From Ifrita kowaldi (taxonomy: Eukaryota > Chordata > Aves > Passeriformes > Cinclosomatidae), in NCBI GenBank assembly GCA_013398055.1, contig VZRS01014168.1, forward strand, positions 400,363 to 464,362: DNA of 64,000 bases. The letters run 5' to 3'. Below, piece after piece: positions 10,761 through 24,308 of this stretch. Position 1 is the first letter of the stretch. The number at the start of each line of letters is the position of its first letter. The translations under genes and the position numbers were made by a program. The notes beneath the pieces were generated by a model, which was not told where the DNA came from, did not search any database, and saw only the letters and a list, made by a program, of their open reading frames with translations.

Positions 10761-13700
10761 AAAGCTCAAAACAACCCACCAAGACACCCAAGATACTTCC
10801 CTGGTCATTTACTATATTTATTCACCAGACCAAGTAAAGCCAAGTAGATGTGAGAGCGAGTTTTCATCCTTGTATCAAGATGGAGATTGATGATGTTCCA
10901 AGGCATCAGAGTAAAAGGAATTTGATCTTGGAACCACACTTCATGTTTTAAACAGCAGATAAAAACTAGCTTTGGGCCAATGTGCTAGCACTTGATGCCA
11001 ATGTGATGACTAAAGCCTCTGCAACACTTGCTGGATTTTTAACTGAAAGTTTGCGTATTGATTTTATTACACTTTTTATTACTGGGGATTTGCTTTCACC
11101 CTGCAAAATCAGCTTCTTCTGCAAATGCCACAGGGTTTTTTGTTGGGTTTTTTTTTTTTTTTTTTTTTGGGGGGGTTTTTTTTTTTTTTTTTTTGTTTTT
11201 TTGTTTTTTTTTTTTTTAATATTAATAATAAAGAGCCTGAAATAACAGTTCAGCAGTGCAAAGTCCAGTACAAAAACTCAGCAAGAAATTCTACCCTGAC
11301 ACTACCTTTCACCCAAATAGCCAAACTAAAGTCCAAGCAGGTGGAGACACAAGAAATAATGTAACTTGTTCATAATAGGTTATTATCCAAGACTGAGAGA
11401 GATGGAACTCACCATTGTCTTCCAGCCCAACCCTGTGTCCATGAAGGACTCTCAGAGGAATCCCATGGACATCACCTCTGAAATTCATTCCTCTGCTCTT
11501 GAGTGGACAAAGATTCTGCTAATAAAAGAGGAGAGAAGAATGGAAGCAATGCAATTAGGTTTGAGACAGACTAGGATATTGATCTGCTTTTCAACTGCAT
11601 GCTTATAACAGGAATTTCATCGAGATTTGCTAATGACCAGAGTGTTTTACTGTAAACTCTATTCAGTGGGTGGATATAAATGCTGGCACAGCATCTCAAC
11701 ACACATTTTTGTTTTATAAAAATGCAAATAAATAAATAAGGTGTCTCTTGAAAGCTGTTTTGTGCTCCTTAAAAGCTCTGGCTTAGAAAGGGGGATCATA
11801 AGGAGGTGTGAAAATTTAGCACTACGGTCTTAATTCTGCTGTCATTCCCATGGCTGCTCCAGCTGTTCCAGGCAGTGGGAACTGCACTCTGGGGAATGGG
11901 GGCAGGACAGGAATTAATGGGGCAGTGTGGTTTTGCACCAACCAAGGAGCACATCCAATGTTCCTCACACACTAATGGCACCACATAAATAAATAACGAC
12001 CCCTTCTCCTCAGGGATGGGGGTGGTGAGATAAAAGAGGAAATCCTGGTCTTTTACAGCCCATGCCAGACTTCTCCTTGACATCAGCCAGGCCTGAATTT
12101 CACCACAGAGGGATTTATTTCAGACTTTCTTCTCAGCAACTTTGTGCTATTCTGAGAAAGCATCCCTGGCAGTCAGGGCAGTGAACATTTACACAATTGC
12201 AGAGACCCACTGATTTAATACCCCAGATTGCCACCAGGATGAGTCACTTCAGAGGCAGGTCTGGGGCTTTAAATTGCAGTAGCATATTTCAACAGGTTTC
12301 AAGGGGCTGAATCCAACATTTCCAAGGATAAACAACTTCTTTTGTGGTGATATAATTCCACCATGAGAGTCTCCATGCACTGTGAATATGGAAAGGAGGG
12401 AATCTTAGGTGTAGTTTTGTATGTGGTTGGGCATGGGTCTCAAAGTTATTCTCTCATTACAAATGAATGGTTTGGGTCTTGTCTTGGCTATCTTCCTGAA
12501 CAAATCCAGAGCAAATATGATCCATCAAAATTATCATACCTGAAGAAAACATAATTCCTTAACCACGACCAGTTAAAAGAAAGTGATGGTTAATCTCATA
12601 TACATCTGCCATTCATTTCCCTACTAAATGACCTATTTTCTGCTGAACTAATCTATCTGGGAGTTTTCTGGGTCTATAATGAGATGTTTTAACCATCCCA
12701 CTGCCATAATGGTGGGAGCTGAACATCAGAAAATATCAGTATTGTAATTTTGGAGAAGGCATAATGAACGATACTAATGCCTGTAATACACTTGTAATTC
12801 TAATATATTCTACTAATTTCTTGTTTGAATTATTGCAATATAAATTAAAGTCATGTCCTGAAATTCCAGGGAAGTAGAAAGTTCTCTATTATTGAAAAGA
12901 AACTCTAAATATTGCCATAGTGAGTTTCATTTGTTCAATCTAGCCACACCAGAAGCTGCAAGTGTTCTCTGAGGCAACTTTTTGGAGTCTAGTTTTGGGT
13001 TTTGGGAGGATCTGGCCATACAAAATGCTTTGAGAAGGCACAGATCTGTCTATGCTAAGGACTTGCTCCCAGCCCCATCGGTCTCAGTTTGCTCCTGTGG
13101 CAATGACCCAAAGACACCAGTGGGGTGTACAGGGCTCCAAGGGCAGGACTGGAGCTGGGAACTGCAAACCATGTGTGTGACAAACTGTCCGAGGGGACCA
13201 AAGGCAGGTCTGCAGGGCAGCATGGACAGAGCAGTGCAGCTCACAGTAAAGAGGATCAGCATTAAATGCACTCCTACCCTGTCACTGACCGGGAGGCCCT
13301 GTTTGATTCTTTACTTATACCTTGTGCTGGTCTGCTGTCCTGGGTTCACAAGCGCTCCTTCTCCTGAGGAAAGATTTCTGTATTCAAGTACAGTCTCAGA
13401 CAGCTGGTGACTAGAGGAAGTTCAGCTTTTAAGGGAATCTAGTGACTTTATGTTTTAGTTTTCCCAGTTTCTAGCTGGTGTCTGAGACCAATAAAATTTT
13501 CCCTCATGAGGGGCAGTGTGTACGTTGAATATTTCCCCTTTAGTCACTGTTAACTACCAGGCCATTGGGTTACATATATGAACAAGTAAGAATTACTGAT
13601 TTGTAACTGACCTGTAAACCACACATATTTCTGTTGAACAATAAATAAAATTTAGAGTCTTAGTTTTCAATAGAAGTCAAGTTTCTGTGTGAAAAAAAAA

Positions 13701-15438
13701 TTATAATTTTATTATTATAAGTGGGATATTCGAGACAGAAATAAATCAATGTCACTTTTTTTTTTGGTGTAATTTAATATTCTTAAAGAAAACCAGAAAA
13801 AAATCCAATGATAATGATAAAAAAAATGCTGATAAAAATTTCTTTTCTGTTGAAAGTCTTGGTTCTGCTGAAGCTCTCTGCCTGTGCAACACCAAATTCC
13901 AGATAGACAGAAAACTTCTAAGATCTCGGATATTTTCTATGGTGTCCATATTACATATAATATGCAGTTAGTTATAGTGTAAAAATAGCAATATTCACAA
14001 TTTATCATTGGCTTTTTCAAGACAGGATTAAGAATTAAAGCAAAGTACTTCAAAGCTAAATTAGGAATAGTCTGTGAAGACATGACTCTTAGATTCTTTA
14101 ATTTTTTTTCTATAATAGAATATCCCATTCCCCAGAATAGTTTTTCTTCTTAAAATCCATCTTTTTCTTAGATTTTACAGCTTCACACTTCTTGAATTAC
14201 TCTGTTGAAAGAATGATTTGTTTCAAAATACTGCATTTCTGAGTACATCATAAAAATATATCTCCCATTCCTAATGAAGTAACTTTACTTAAAGCATGGA
14301 AAGCAAGCAGTAAATTTTAATGCATTGGAGTATAAAATAAGCATGGCCATAGTTTTTGATTCAAAAGTCTGTCAGGGCAGTATTCTGTTTCCAACAGCAA
14401 CTGCCTTAGGCAGCACTGCAATTTAAGCTAGAAGCCAATAAAATATCTGACCAAATGGTTATTGCTGTGAAATAAATCTCATATACGAAGAATATCTAAC
14501 TGGCACTATTTGTATTTATAACAATATGAATCAATGTTTAGATTAATATTAAAAGCAAAAAATTAATTTTATGAAACTCTTATTTATTCTAAAATACTAC
14601 ACAACGCCTTTGAAGTGGCTAAAACTGAGAGACCCCCAGGAGACTCTGGGTCAGCCTTGTATGCAGCTGGAATGGAGAATTCAACACAGCTCTTTTCTTA
14701 ACACTTTCCCAGATGGGTCTATTTTTCTTCAGTTGTTTAAGCTTCACACCTTCACTGCTTAAGGGTTTTACAAATTTTTCATCAGACTTAGGTATGCATT
14801 ACAGATATGCATGATATTTCTGATCTCCTTTCCCCCCAGATATATGCACTCTTTTTTTTTTTATACAGACCCCTCCAATTTGCATCTTTATCTTTCCCTA
14901 ATGCTGACTTCTGAGAAACATTTCAATATCAACCACATAAATTATCATTAAGTTCAAGTGTTAACACCAACTGAAATGAAAAGGGCTAGACTTTGTCTTT
15001 TCAAACATACCATACTTTGTGTTCTGTAGTTTAAAGAAGAGAGCTATGCATGAGCTTTCACCAGCTTCTACCCAGTGCATATGCAGAAGCTCTTTTTCAG
15101 AAGCATAAAAACTTGAAACATGTATTTTAAAAAATGAAAGCATGTGTGGTGCAAAATCGGAATCTGTCACAGAAACTAGATAAATAGCTCAAATGGGCCA
15201 GATCTAGCCAATGAACAGAGTGTTTAACAACAGTGATTTATACTATTTCCCTTTCATGTTATAATAATTGTCAGGAATTGAATTTATGTTGTGTCATTTC
15301 CTGTTCTAGCTGCAATCTTTGCTTCAAGAAAAAAGGTTTTCAGAACTTTAATGCCTTCACTGTTCTTGGAAAGATAACAGTAAACAGGGCTATTTTATGA
15401 TTTCATTGCTTGGTTATTCGTGTTCTTTCTTTCTACAG
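10761..15438. other. Noncoding unique sequence
   Basis: I see no gene. A T/G homopolymer tract at 11136-11218 is listed separately. A moderately GC-richer part at 12980-13410 holds a 142-codon + strand open frame with scattered Cys and no domain; I regard it as chance. From 13560 to 14560 the sequence is strongly AT-rich. An octamer-like ATGCAAAT sits near 11722. No repeat family was recognised. Confidence 0.6.
11136..11218 (+). repeat. T-rich homopolymer tract with a G7 run
   Basis: Long T runs are interrupted by GTTGGG, a run of seven G (about 11169-11175) and single G residues, ending in AATATTAATAATAAAG. On the other strand this is an A/C tract of the type seen elsewhere in the window. 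Exact length is likely to be unreliable in assembled sequence. Confidence 0.9.
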
Positions 15439-15531
15439 CCTTCAGGGAGAACTAGAAGGAAAGGGCAAGACGAAGAATTGTCTTCCCGTCGAAAACACAA
15501 AGAATTGGATTGTTGTTGCTGAAGGCAAAAA
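15439..15531 (+). other. Candidate 93-nt exon, unrecognised
   Basis: Position 15439 follows TTCTTTCTTTCTACAG, a good acceptor with a pyrimidine tract. Position 15532 starts GTGAGCAGG after GGCAAAAA, a good donor. The frame starting at the second base is open for the full length (30 codons, beginning LQGELEGKGK and ending WIVVAEGK) and hits TGA just past the donor. The first frame gives 27 codons ending in CCC and a TGA inside the segment. Three CpGs occur in otherwise CpG-poor DNA. The residue mix is protein-like (Lys, Glu, Gly, one Trp) but I recognise no family. It may be a coding exon, a noncoding RNA exon or chance. Confidence 0.2.
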
Positions 15532-16404
15532 GTGAGCAGGGGAAAATGATGCTCCCCAAATTACTCCATAACAGGAAGCACTATAAATGTCTCCCATCCC
15601 TCTGCTAGATCTGCATCAATTTGCAGTGTGAGCAGCAGAAAGGGCAGATGTTGGATCAAAGAGGAAACATTTACCTAAACAATGAAAAAGCACTCCCCCA
15701 AATTCTCTATACCCAATGCAAGCCAGATTGCATAGAGCCATTACTCACTCATAGAGAGGCAGAAGATTTCTATTAAGCATGGTGTTGCTTGATAGCAGCA
15801 AAAGCAAAGAGACAGTGAGCATGAGGAGAGACATGAATGTCTGATAGGAATTCAGTCCAGAAGCCAGCAAGAAATCATTAAGTATGTACATGTTTCATCA
15901 CAATATCTAATGTGATAATATTGTCTTTATTGACATGATACATGCCTTTCAGCTCTTAAGTGGAGTTCTTCCTACTGAAGTGCAATACCTGAAAATGAGA
16001 TGTATTGACTCATAAAATTCAGCAATACAGTGAAACAAACAGTAAACAAACTGTCCTAGAAGTTCTCTTGTCACCATGGCAGGAAAGAAATACCAAAGAG
16101 TGAATTTAGTCTGTGTTCTGCAGAGTTGGATTAAAACAGAGGCCTACTCCAGCTAAAATAATATTTCAATTCTCAACTAATATAACCATAATATCCCAGC
16201 AAAAAATGCAATTAATATTCCTCCAAATAGGAACTGGGCCACTGTGCCTCCTGTTGCATCTAAGTCTCCCTTTTCCTGGGAAGCACACATTTCTCCTCCA
16301 TCAGAAATGAGTCACAAAGGCATCTCCAGCAGCTTGTTTAGCTAGACAGAGTCTGCCAGACTAGGGAAGGGAGGCAGTCTCCTAGAGCCTTTAAGCAGCA
16401 CATT
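15532..16404. other. Noncoding unique sequence
   Basis: AT-rich sequence with no open frame above about 65 codons, no recognised repeat and no clear regulatory signal. Confidence 0.6.
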
Positions 16405-16480
16405 CCCATGGAAGCAGGGGTTGGAACTAGATGATCTTTAAAGGTCCCTTCCAACAAAAACAATTCTATGATTCTGTGAT
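16405..16480 (+). mobile_element. CR1 LINE fragment, extreme 3' end
   Basis: The segment runs TTGGAACTAGATGATCTTTA, then a CCCTTCCAAC block, then ATTCTATG and ATTCTGTG. This is the standard end of a + strand CR1 in birds: the AGATGATC block, the CCCTTCCAAC block and the octamer tail in order. Only about 75 bases remain, so the copy is heavily 5' truncated. Similarity is good, suggesting a younger insertion than the one at 10544. Confidence 0.85.
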
Positions 16481-16503
16481 TTTGCTGCATCTCTCTCTTT
16501 TCC

Positions 16504-17133
16504 ATGCTGAGAGCAGGAGTTGATGACAACGTGCTCCTCAGACTGTTGATGGTGGGGCAGAGCCAGCAGTCAGGAGAAACCTGTGCAGAAGAGCTGGAGC
16601 CATGTGCCTGCAGGGACTCCCTGGCACAGCCTCTCCCTGCACAGGGTGCCAGAGGACAGGGAAATTTTGGGGAAGAGGTGGAGGGCAGTGGAGCTGGATC
16701 AGCACCCAGCCTGCTCCCATCTGCAGGGCCAGGGTGGAGCCAGGAGCAATGCAAGCAGTGTTATCTCCTCCTCTGCTGTTTCAACCACTCTCATAGTCTG
16801 CCTCCACAGGATAAATATCTAACAAACTGCTGTCTACCCTCCATCACCTGCATGAAAGGAGAAGGGAGTCTGCTGGATTTTTGGCAGGGATTGCTGAGGC
16901 GGTGGCATGTCTCACAAGCACTGATCACCCCAGAAGCACTGGCCCCACCAGCTGTGCTCTGCAGAGCTGCTCTGCATGCAGGCAGTAAATCTGTTGCATC
17001 AGGAGGACGCAAGATTTACTGTGAGGAGAAGGCTGGCTGCCCAGTGCACACATATGTGCATTGTGTTCTAGATACACACATATACCTGGTCATCCCACAG
17101 TCACATTTTCTCTGGAATTTGGGGGCTGCCTAG
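16504..17133 (+). other. Longest open frame of the window (209 codons), probably not a gene
   Basis: The frame starts about 25 bases after the CR1 octamer tail and lies in a stretch that is clearly GC-richer than its surroundings up to about 17050. The predicted protein (start MLRAGVDDNVLLRLLMVGQS) is rich in Cys, Gly, Ser and Gln, with no signal peptide, membrane span or motif I can name. Overlapping frames of 60-80 codons are open on both strands in the same place, which points to composition rather than selection. No TATA box or flanking splice site supports an exon. It could be a fragment of an unrecognised repeat carried next to the CR1. Confidence 0.12.
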
Positions 17134-20100
17134 AAAGAAACCCAGTTGGATCTGCTGCCCCAGGGAAACCACTGCACATCTGGACATTTGGGATGAAGGG
17201 ACAAAGTTAAACACCACAAACAGAAAATTTCTGGGGATGATATACTTAAATCCTGGTACATGGTATCTCTTTACCCAGAAAACTTCATTTCTTTCCTCTT
17301 GACTTCTTTCAGATTATCACATCACTGATTCATAAACCCCATGATCTTCTACCTGTGAAAATGACAGTGACACTGAAAAGGCTGAAGGGAATTTGGATCG
17401 CTTGGACTTCCTACCTCACCCAGTTTCAAAAAGGCCACATTGTTCTTCTGGTGTTGAAGGTTGTTTCAAAGGTCTGTAATGATACAGCTTAGCCCTAAAG
17501 ACAAACCACTGTATTTATGTAACTTCTTTCACATACCTTATTATTTTGATCCCAATATAGTTTATAAAGTTTCCTTACCCTACTTTGGAAATGCTCTCAG
17601 CTTCTCTTCTGACCATTCTCCTTTTTTAAATCTCAGCTGCACTAAGAATAATTAGAGCAGAAAGAGAGAATCAGTCCTGGCCAGATTCTAACTACACATC
17701 CCAGATTCACACACTGATATATCTGGTCACTTCTAGTGGAATTTCTTCAAAACTATACTGGAACAGACTCGGGATACAAAGGCCAGAAGTTTAAAGCTGA
17801 GCTCCTACTGCAGCAGCTAAGCCAAGGTCCCCTTTGCAGTAAGAGGACATGGAAGGTGACACTGCTGAGGGTTGCTTTTGTCAGGCTTTTACAGCACAAT
17901 TTGTATGCTCCTAACACTGCTCTGGAGGAGTATCCCTGAACAGAAAGAGTCCTTTGCTCTTGCACAGACTAAAAAGCCTCCCTCGATTCTGAATCCACAG
18001 CTAAATAAAATACTGAGATTTTCAGGCGCATTTTGTATTAGCAGCTCACATTCAGGGGAATGAAACCTTCTAATTGCTGGATCCTTTTCCAGGCATGGTT
18101 CATTTTTCTAGCTGCTTAAGACATTCATGCAGGGCAGAGTTGTAAGGGATCTATTTTACTCTGTTCTTCCTTCAAACCTAAATTGATCAAACCTAAATCG
18201 GTAGTGCATCTCTCTTAGGATGCAAAAACCAAGCTAAGAAAATAAAGGGTATTTGGGATTATGATCACTTGGAGTACAGTGACTGGCACAACCTTTTACC
18301 TGTCTTGTGTTTTCTAGTATGGATGAATAACTTGATTTTTTTAGAGCTTGCAGCATAACCTCCTCATTATCACATTTGTCGAAACAGATGGGAAAGCATT
18401 TGGAAGGGCTGCTTAGAAAGTGGTGCTTTCTACAAAAAGAAAGTTGTATTTAAACACTGTTATTCAAGTTGTTGGGGAGGCAACAAATTCAGCTTCCCAA
18501 ATCTGATCCATTTGCATAATTCATCTTTTGTTCATCAGCTTTCTGCTTGCTGTTCACATTCCCTTCTTGCCCTTTAGAACTCCTCTGTGTAGGATATGTG
18601 CAAAATAATAGGACCAACATAAGCACATGTATTTCATAATCCCAACAACCATTTTACAAGCTATTTTTTACACTTTTTTTTGTGGCTTCATTTGGGCTGG
18701 ATTTCCATTTTCTGAAAGATATCTGTTTAGTTGAATAACCTCTTGAGTTTTTCAATTATCCTATACTGTTCCATGTTTCTTTTGCTTTTCTCCTTGTTTT
18801 CTTTTTTTTTTCTTTTTTCTTTTTACATGCCTTCTGTGACTGTTAAGAGATATTCTAAGATTTTTAATTTTGCTTCTCTTGATTTTAAAGCTTTTTTTAT
18901 TATTATTTGAATGGGTAGGCAGCTGGTGTTCTGCGACAAGAGCAGTAATTTTCTTTCTGATGAATAGTTTATTTGAGGAAAAATGCAATTCTGGTTGTCC
19001 CAAAACTATTAAAAAAATTAGGTCAAATTCATGAAATAGTTTTGGCTGGAAAAACAACAACTTTGAGATGTTGCATTAGCAAAACTGCTGGATAAGGAAT
19101 CAGCTACCTTTCATCTGTAGCTTTTGAAGCTCTCTCAACTTTATTTCTCTGAATTCCCTCTTTTTGAGGGATATTGAATGTGGATCTCAGCAGAAGGCTG
19201 TAGGTATCATCTTGCACTCGGGCAGTGTCTCGGGTGTGTCCCCAGACTCACTCTTGTGCACAATGTGTCTATGCTGACTCTGAGCATATTTAAATACCTA
19301 GTGGAAAATTAATCTGCTCCAACAGGTGGGACTGAGGAAGACCAAGATCAAAACTAAGTACAACCGGGTGTCAGAGAGCTTCATATTGAAGGGGGAAATG
19401 TGAGGTCAAGATTTCTCAGTGAGGAAAGGATTCCATACTGTTTAGCCACCCCAGGACCATTCCATAAAAACTCCTCCAGTGGCAGTTCTGAGATTTCAAT
19501 CTCTGGCATTTGCCTGCTTTTCTGGACTAAATAATTGATAAAATCCAGTTCAATAATTCTGCTGTATATCACATTATTCCATGATTGATTTTTGTTTATG
19601 AACCCAATAAGAGAACATCTTCTGCAGCATATAAGAATAGTTATAACTTAACTCCTATATGATAAGTGATTTTTCTGATTAGTCAGCAGCCCACATCTAC
19701 CAAAGAATCAGACTGAAAATTATGTATATAGTCTTGGACATAAAATTCATACAATATACTGACTTAAATTGACCTAATTTGGCCTCTGACTGAAAAATTA
19801 TGCCCTGTTTGGACTGCTTTGGTGCATTACTTTGTCTTTTCTTGGGGTTTTAGACTTCCTTAATTAGAAAAATATAGATCTGTTTAATCTGAAATAGTTC
19901 AGCATCACCATCAGACAGGGCAGGATTTTCTTCGCTCCTTACTTGTTCATACCCCGATGAGAGCATGAATATTATTATTGCTAAGTAAGATACAATGTGT
20001 TACAGGAAATTAGTATCTTCTTCAGTATAGCATTCTAAGGTTCCCTGTTTTATTAATTATCAAATTGGTTAAGTTCTTATTCATGGTCAACATATTACAC

Positions 20101-23100
20101 CAGTTTGGCAGGATCTTGGTATCTCGTGCTCCCTGGTTCTGTGTCTGTTTCTTTATATAACAGTACTAAATTTTAACTACAATTAACTTCAGAACTATAA
20201 TTATTTTCTTGCAAAATGATATTATTCTTTCATGTAAAGCCTCCCTCTGGGGCAGTGGTTTGTATTCAACCTCACTGGAGCAGTTGACCTGAGTGCTGAC
20301 CATGACAAAGGCCAAACATGCTGCTGTGGAGCCAGGAGCCCACACTAGCACGGTATCCTGCCATCCACATCCCAACTGATCCAGAAAAGAGAATAAATAG
20401 GTGTGCAGATGAGTGTATGTGGGCACCAGGCAGGGCAGCAGATCTGCTGCAGCTTATGGGGAAACTTGTGTGCTTAAAACACACACAGAGCGTATGTTTA
20501 GTGAACCATGTCACATTCTTGTTACAGGCTAAAAATTCCAAAGTAAAATGTGTAGACAAGCCTGGTGTGAGAGCCTATTTAAGGAAATTGTCTCTGAGTC
20601 CTGGAGCCATCTGTGATATAAAAGTGTGCTGCACGGACTCAGTGAATAAAAGGATTCATTGGCAAGGCTTGCTGGAAATCTCAGTCAGAGATGCTTCTCA
20701 TACAGCAGGCACGTAGATCTTCCACATGATGAATCAGATCTACTCAGAATGTCTGCTGTTCGGAAGTGATTTCAGGCTTGAATAATGCCTTACTGGAGGC
20801 CTGGTTTGATCTGGGAAGGGAACGGGGGTCACATGCTGCTGGTGAGGCCTGAGGTTCTTTTGGAGTGACCTCTAGAAATAATAATCATAAGGAAGAAGCA
20901 GTTCAAGGGCTGTAGTCTAGAACCACTTGGAAACTAATGACAGCTCTGCTTGTGTACTGAAGTTTCCCTCATAGTTGGAAATGTTAATATGGAAGTCTAA
21001 ATTAAATCAGGCTTGTGTCAGTACTATCGAAGAGGCACATTCACTTAGCCCTGCAGTTTTATAGAATGCAAAGAAAGAAAACCATATGGCAGATTAGGGC
21101 AAATTGCTCTAAAATTGTGGCTGAGAGCCAAGGGAGAGTGATCTTGAGAGAGTGTTCACGTCTGTTTGAAATATGCCCACTTTTACTCTGCTGCTTTACA
21201 CGCTTGGAAGTGGAAGGCTCATTTCCCTGTGAGCCGAAAAGTATTAAATACTCCACATCTTACAGAAAGTAATGTGTCCAGTATTTGTGGAAGTTACAAT
21301 AAAAGCATATATATTATTTTCTTTTTTTTTAATTAGGATTGGATTTACTACCAAAGACTGAATAAAAGAGCTCAGTGCAAGCCCAGGAGCATCAAGGGGG
21401 GAATGAACACATGTAATAAGCAACACTTGGTAGACAGTTCTGGCTGTTATTACTGCACGTATAGCACAACAGTGACTACAAGATTTATGCAGGAATTGAG
21501 ATCACGCAGCACTGAAAATAACTATAATAATGATCCCTGCTCCAAAGAGCTTTCAGTGTAGTTTTATTTTCTGGGCTGTGAGAAGCTGGAATAAGGAAAT
21601 GAAACAGAAAGGATAATAAATAAATGGCACTTTGAAAACTTCTTTAGTTTTAATAACCTAGAAAGGTGTCCTAGCACTTTGTCACTAAGAATAAGGAGAA
21701 AAAATGAAATTTATGTTTTCTTTGTTGCAATTTGGCTTTGCTCCACTGTTCCTCTGGGTAATTGCACCCATTTTCTGTGGATGCTCCGTGGATGGGTGGG
21801 ACCTGGATGAGGCAGGGTCCTGAGGAGCTAATACTCCGCAGTACCTATCACTGAATGTGTACTGAAATGCACAGCGATGGCAGAGAGCACCTGGGTCCTC
21901 AGCAGAAGTACCCTCCAGGTTGCTGAAAGGGTTTTTCTTACATCACAAGGATCCTCTGGATGACAAGCTTTCTTTTCTCTATCCTGCAGGTCCTAAACCC
22001 TTCATCTTAGAGGAGTATCAAGCCAGAAAACTCAGAAGTTGCAGCTTCAGAGGATTACAAGTCCAGACCTGTCTAGAACCTCTGAATTTTTTTCTGGAAC
22101 TTCATCTCTCCTAACTGCAGTCCGGACTGTGCAGCCTGTAGCCAAGGGAACTGTTGCACCTGCCTTTAAGGAGTGAGGGCCCTGCTGTGTGTAGTGGAAA
22201 TTATGCAAGCCAGCCACCATGGCCAGGACTGATTCTACGAGTCAATTGAATTGATAAGCCGAAAGGCAGATTCCTCTGTAACAGCTGTTATATCAGTAGG
22301 GCTACAGCTCAGGCCGGGTGCCTCTAAAGAGGGACCTCAAACAGAGAAATCGCTAAACGACTATTCCCTTGCACTCTAAATTCCCCATCCTTCATGTGAA
22401 AGATGGGACCTTTGGTAGTATTTGGGTCTGAGGTCTTTCCATTCCTCACTGGGTACCTTCACTCTCTCTAAGAAGTGGTTTCCTTTCTCATCTCTGAGGG
22501 TGCAGCTTCTGTTAATGAATGCAGCTTCCTTATCTTCTGGCTTGAATGGACTCTGGGGTTTCTTGGTGTACTTGACTGGGTAAAAGTTCATCATATCTGA
22601 GTGCAAATTCACAGCTTGCAGCCTAAGGTTTCAACAAATTTGGCTACTAATTGTGCACAAGTTCTGCTAAAGGAGCTGTACAGAAGTAGATACCAAATCA
22701 CACAGTGCGTGCCAGCTCAGCAGGTGATTCCACCAGCTGCCACCCTACCATCATGACACTGGCCAGTCTACAATCTGCCACCAAAACAGCACCCAGCTTT
22801 CTGCTCCAAGCCTTGAAAATCCCTGATGTGACTGCTGAAAACGTTTTGGAAAGCCTCTGCCTTGCACTGGGGCAGAGCTGCACCGTGCTGCCAGCGTGGG
22901 GTACTCAGCAGATACTGCTCTTGTTTCCATGGTAACTCTCTCTGTGCATTTATAGTCTCTCACTTACAGCCTTCATTAGATTTAACATTCAAAGAGACAT
23001 TGATTAAAACTTGACATTCCTTGCACACTGAAAAACCCATTTTGTACAAAACCCTATTATGTGGCATAGACAAACTGGTTGATGGCCAAATTAGTTAGTA

Positions 23101-24245
23101 GAAATTTCAGATGACATTGGAACAGACCACAGAAGGATGAGTTTGTATAAAGTTAAAGGCTTAAGTGTGTGTCTCAAACTTAGCGATGCAGACTGGAGCA
23201 ATGTGGTGCATGGGTATACCCAGGGACGTCTCATGCGAAATATGTCTGCGGAATCCAAATCTAACCTGAGGTGACCTCATTTAAATATTTCTCAGTAGTG
23301 AACTTAAAAAGTATTGAGGCACTATCAAACCAAGATGTTTGCTTAGACAGGGATGCAGGAGGAGGACAACAGGAGTCACCTTCCCCTCACTAGTTCCCAT
23401 CCGTCTACCAGCTGGATCTTGCTGGAGGCTAGAACTTCTATATGGTGCTCTGTGATGGAAACAGCAGGGCAGAAAGGCTCTAAGCTTCCACTATGATCCC
23501 TCCACCCCCTGAAAATGTCTGACCACCAGTTGCTGCCCCAGGAATTTCTGCCCTTCATTTTCAGTACTACAATATGAGAATTATCTTCCTTTCTCACTCC
23601 TACCTTTGGGCTGAAGATCACCACTGCAGACTCTGCTCCACATCAGAACTTGACTGGGGAGGGGAAGAAGGGCATCAGAGACCTCACAGAGGTAACAGTG
23701 CCCCAGCTGAGAAGGCGACAGAGATGTGCATCAGAAACTCAGGGTGGTCAGGTAGCACGTAATTAGCACCAAGAGCAGCACAACTGAAACAGTGACTAAT
23801 AAAATGTGGGGGGCATATAGAATACACACTCAGAACAGCAGAATTATCATGGTTTCAGTGCACTGCTCATTGCCAGTTCAACCTCCCAATGAGACTCATT
23901 TCCACCTAGCTCCTGCTTCTGCCTCATTCTACACCTAAGTACAGGAAAGAAATACCTGGATTTCATGGAAACCGGCTCCTACCCAATGTGAGGCATCTGC
24001 AAATCCTTTCAAACAGAACAGAGTCATAGGGCTGCATGGACACCCAGGGGTCATCTTGCCTGCTGTTCCTCCACTCTTTTAAACCTTACTTCTGGACAAC
24101 TTTTTTGAAGTGATGCCAAGGATCATCTAGTACAGTGTTGCCATGATGGTTTTCATTTATAGCCAAATAAAATTCTGCTGCCCTGGGAAAAAACTACAGT
24201 GACATTTTTTGTCCTCCATTTTGTTTTCCTGCTTGCATGCCTGGA

Positions 24246-24308
24246 AATATATATATATGTGTGCAGTTATATTTAAATTTTGTTTATATTTAAATTTTGT
24301 TTACATTT
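24246..24308 (+). repeat. AT dinucleotide run plus duplicated AT-rich unit
   Basis: A short (AT)n run is followed by TGTGTGC and then two near-identical copies of a 17-base unit resembling ATATTTAAATTTTGTTT. The run leads directly into the hairpin cluster that starts at 24309. Confidence 0.7.

Noticed and set aside
13320..13400. TGTCCTGGGTTCA, similar to the start of some avian LTRs
   Set aside because: Similarity stops after about 13 bases and nothing LTR-like follows.
12982..13410. 142-codon open frame on + with several Cys and a hydrophobic segment
   Set aside because: Cys residues are not in a recognisable pattern, the hydrophobic run is late and short, and no exon signals flank it.
18761..19060. 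- strand frame with a Lys-rich, nuclear-localisation-like C-terminus
   Set aside because: The Lys run is the translation of a pyrimidine-rich simple stretch near 18800-18830 read backwards.
21980..22114. Acceptor-like TCTCTATCCTGCAG followed by an open stretch
   Set aside because: No donor follows before the stop, the peptide is unrecognised, and such acceptors are frequent.
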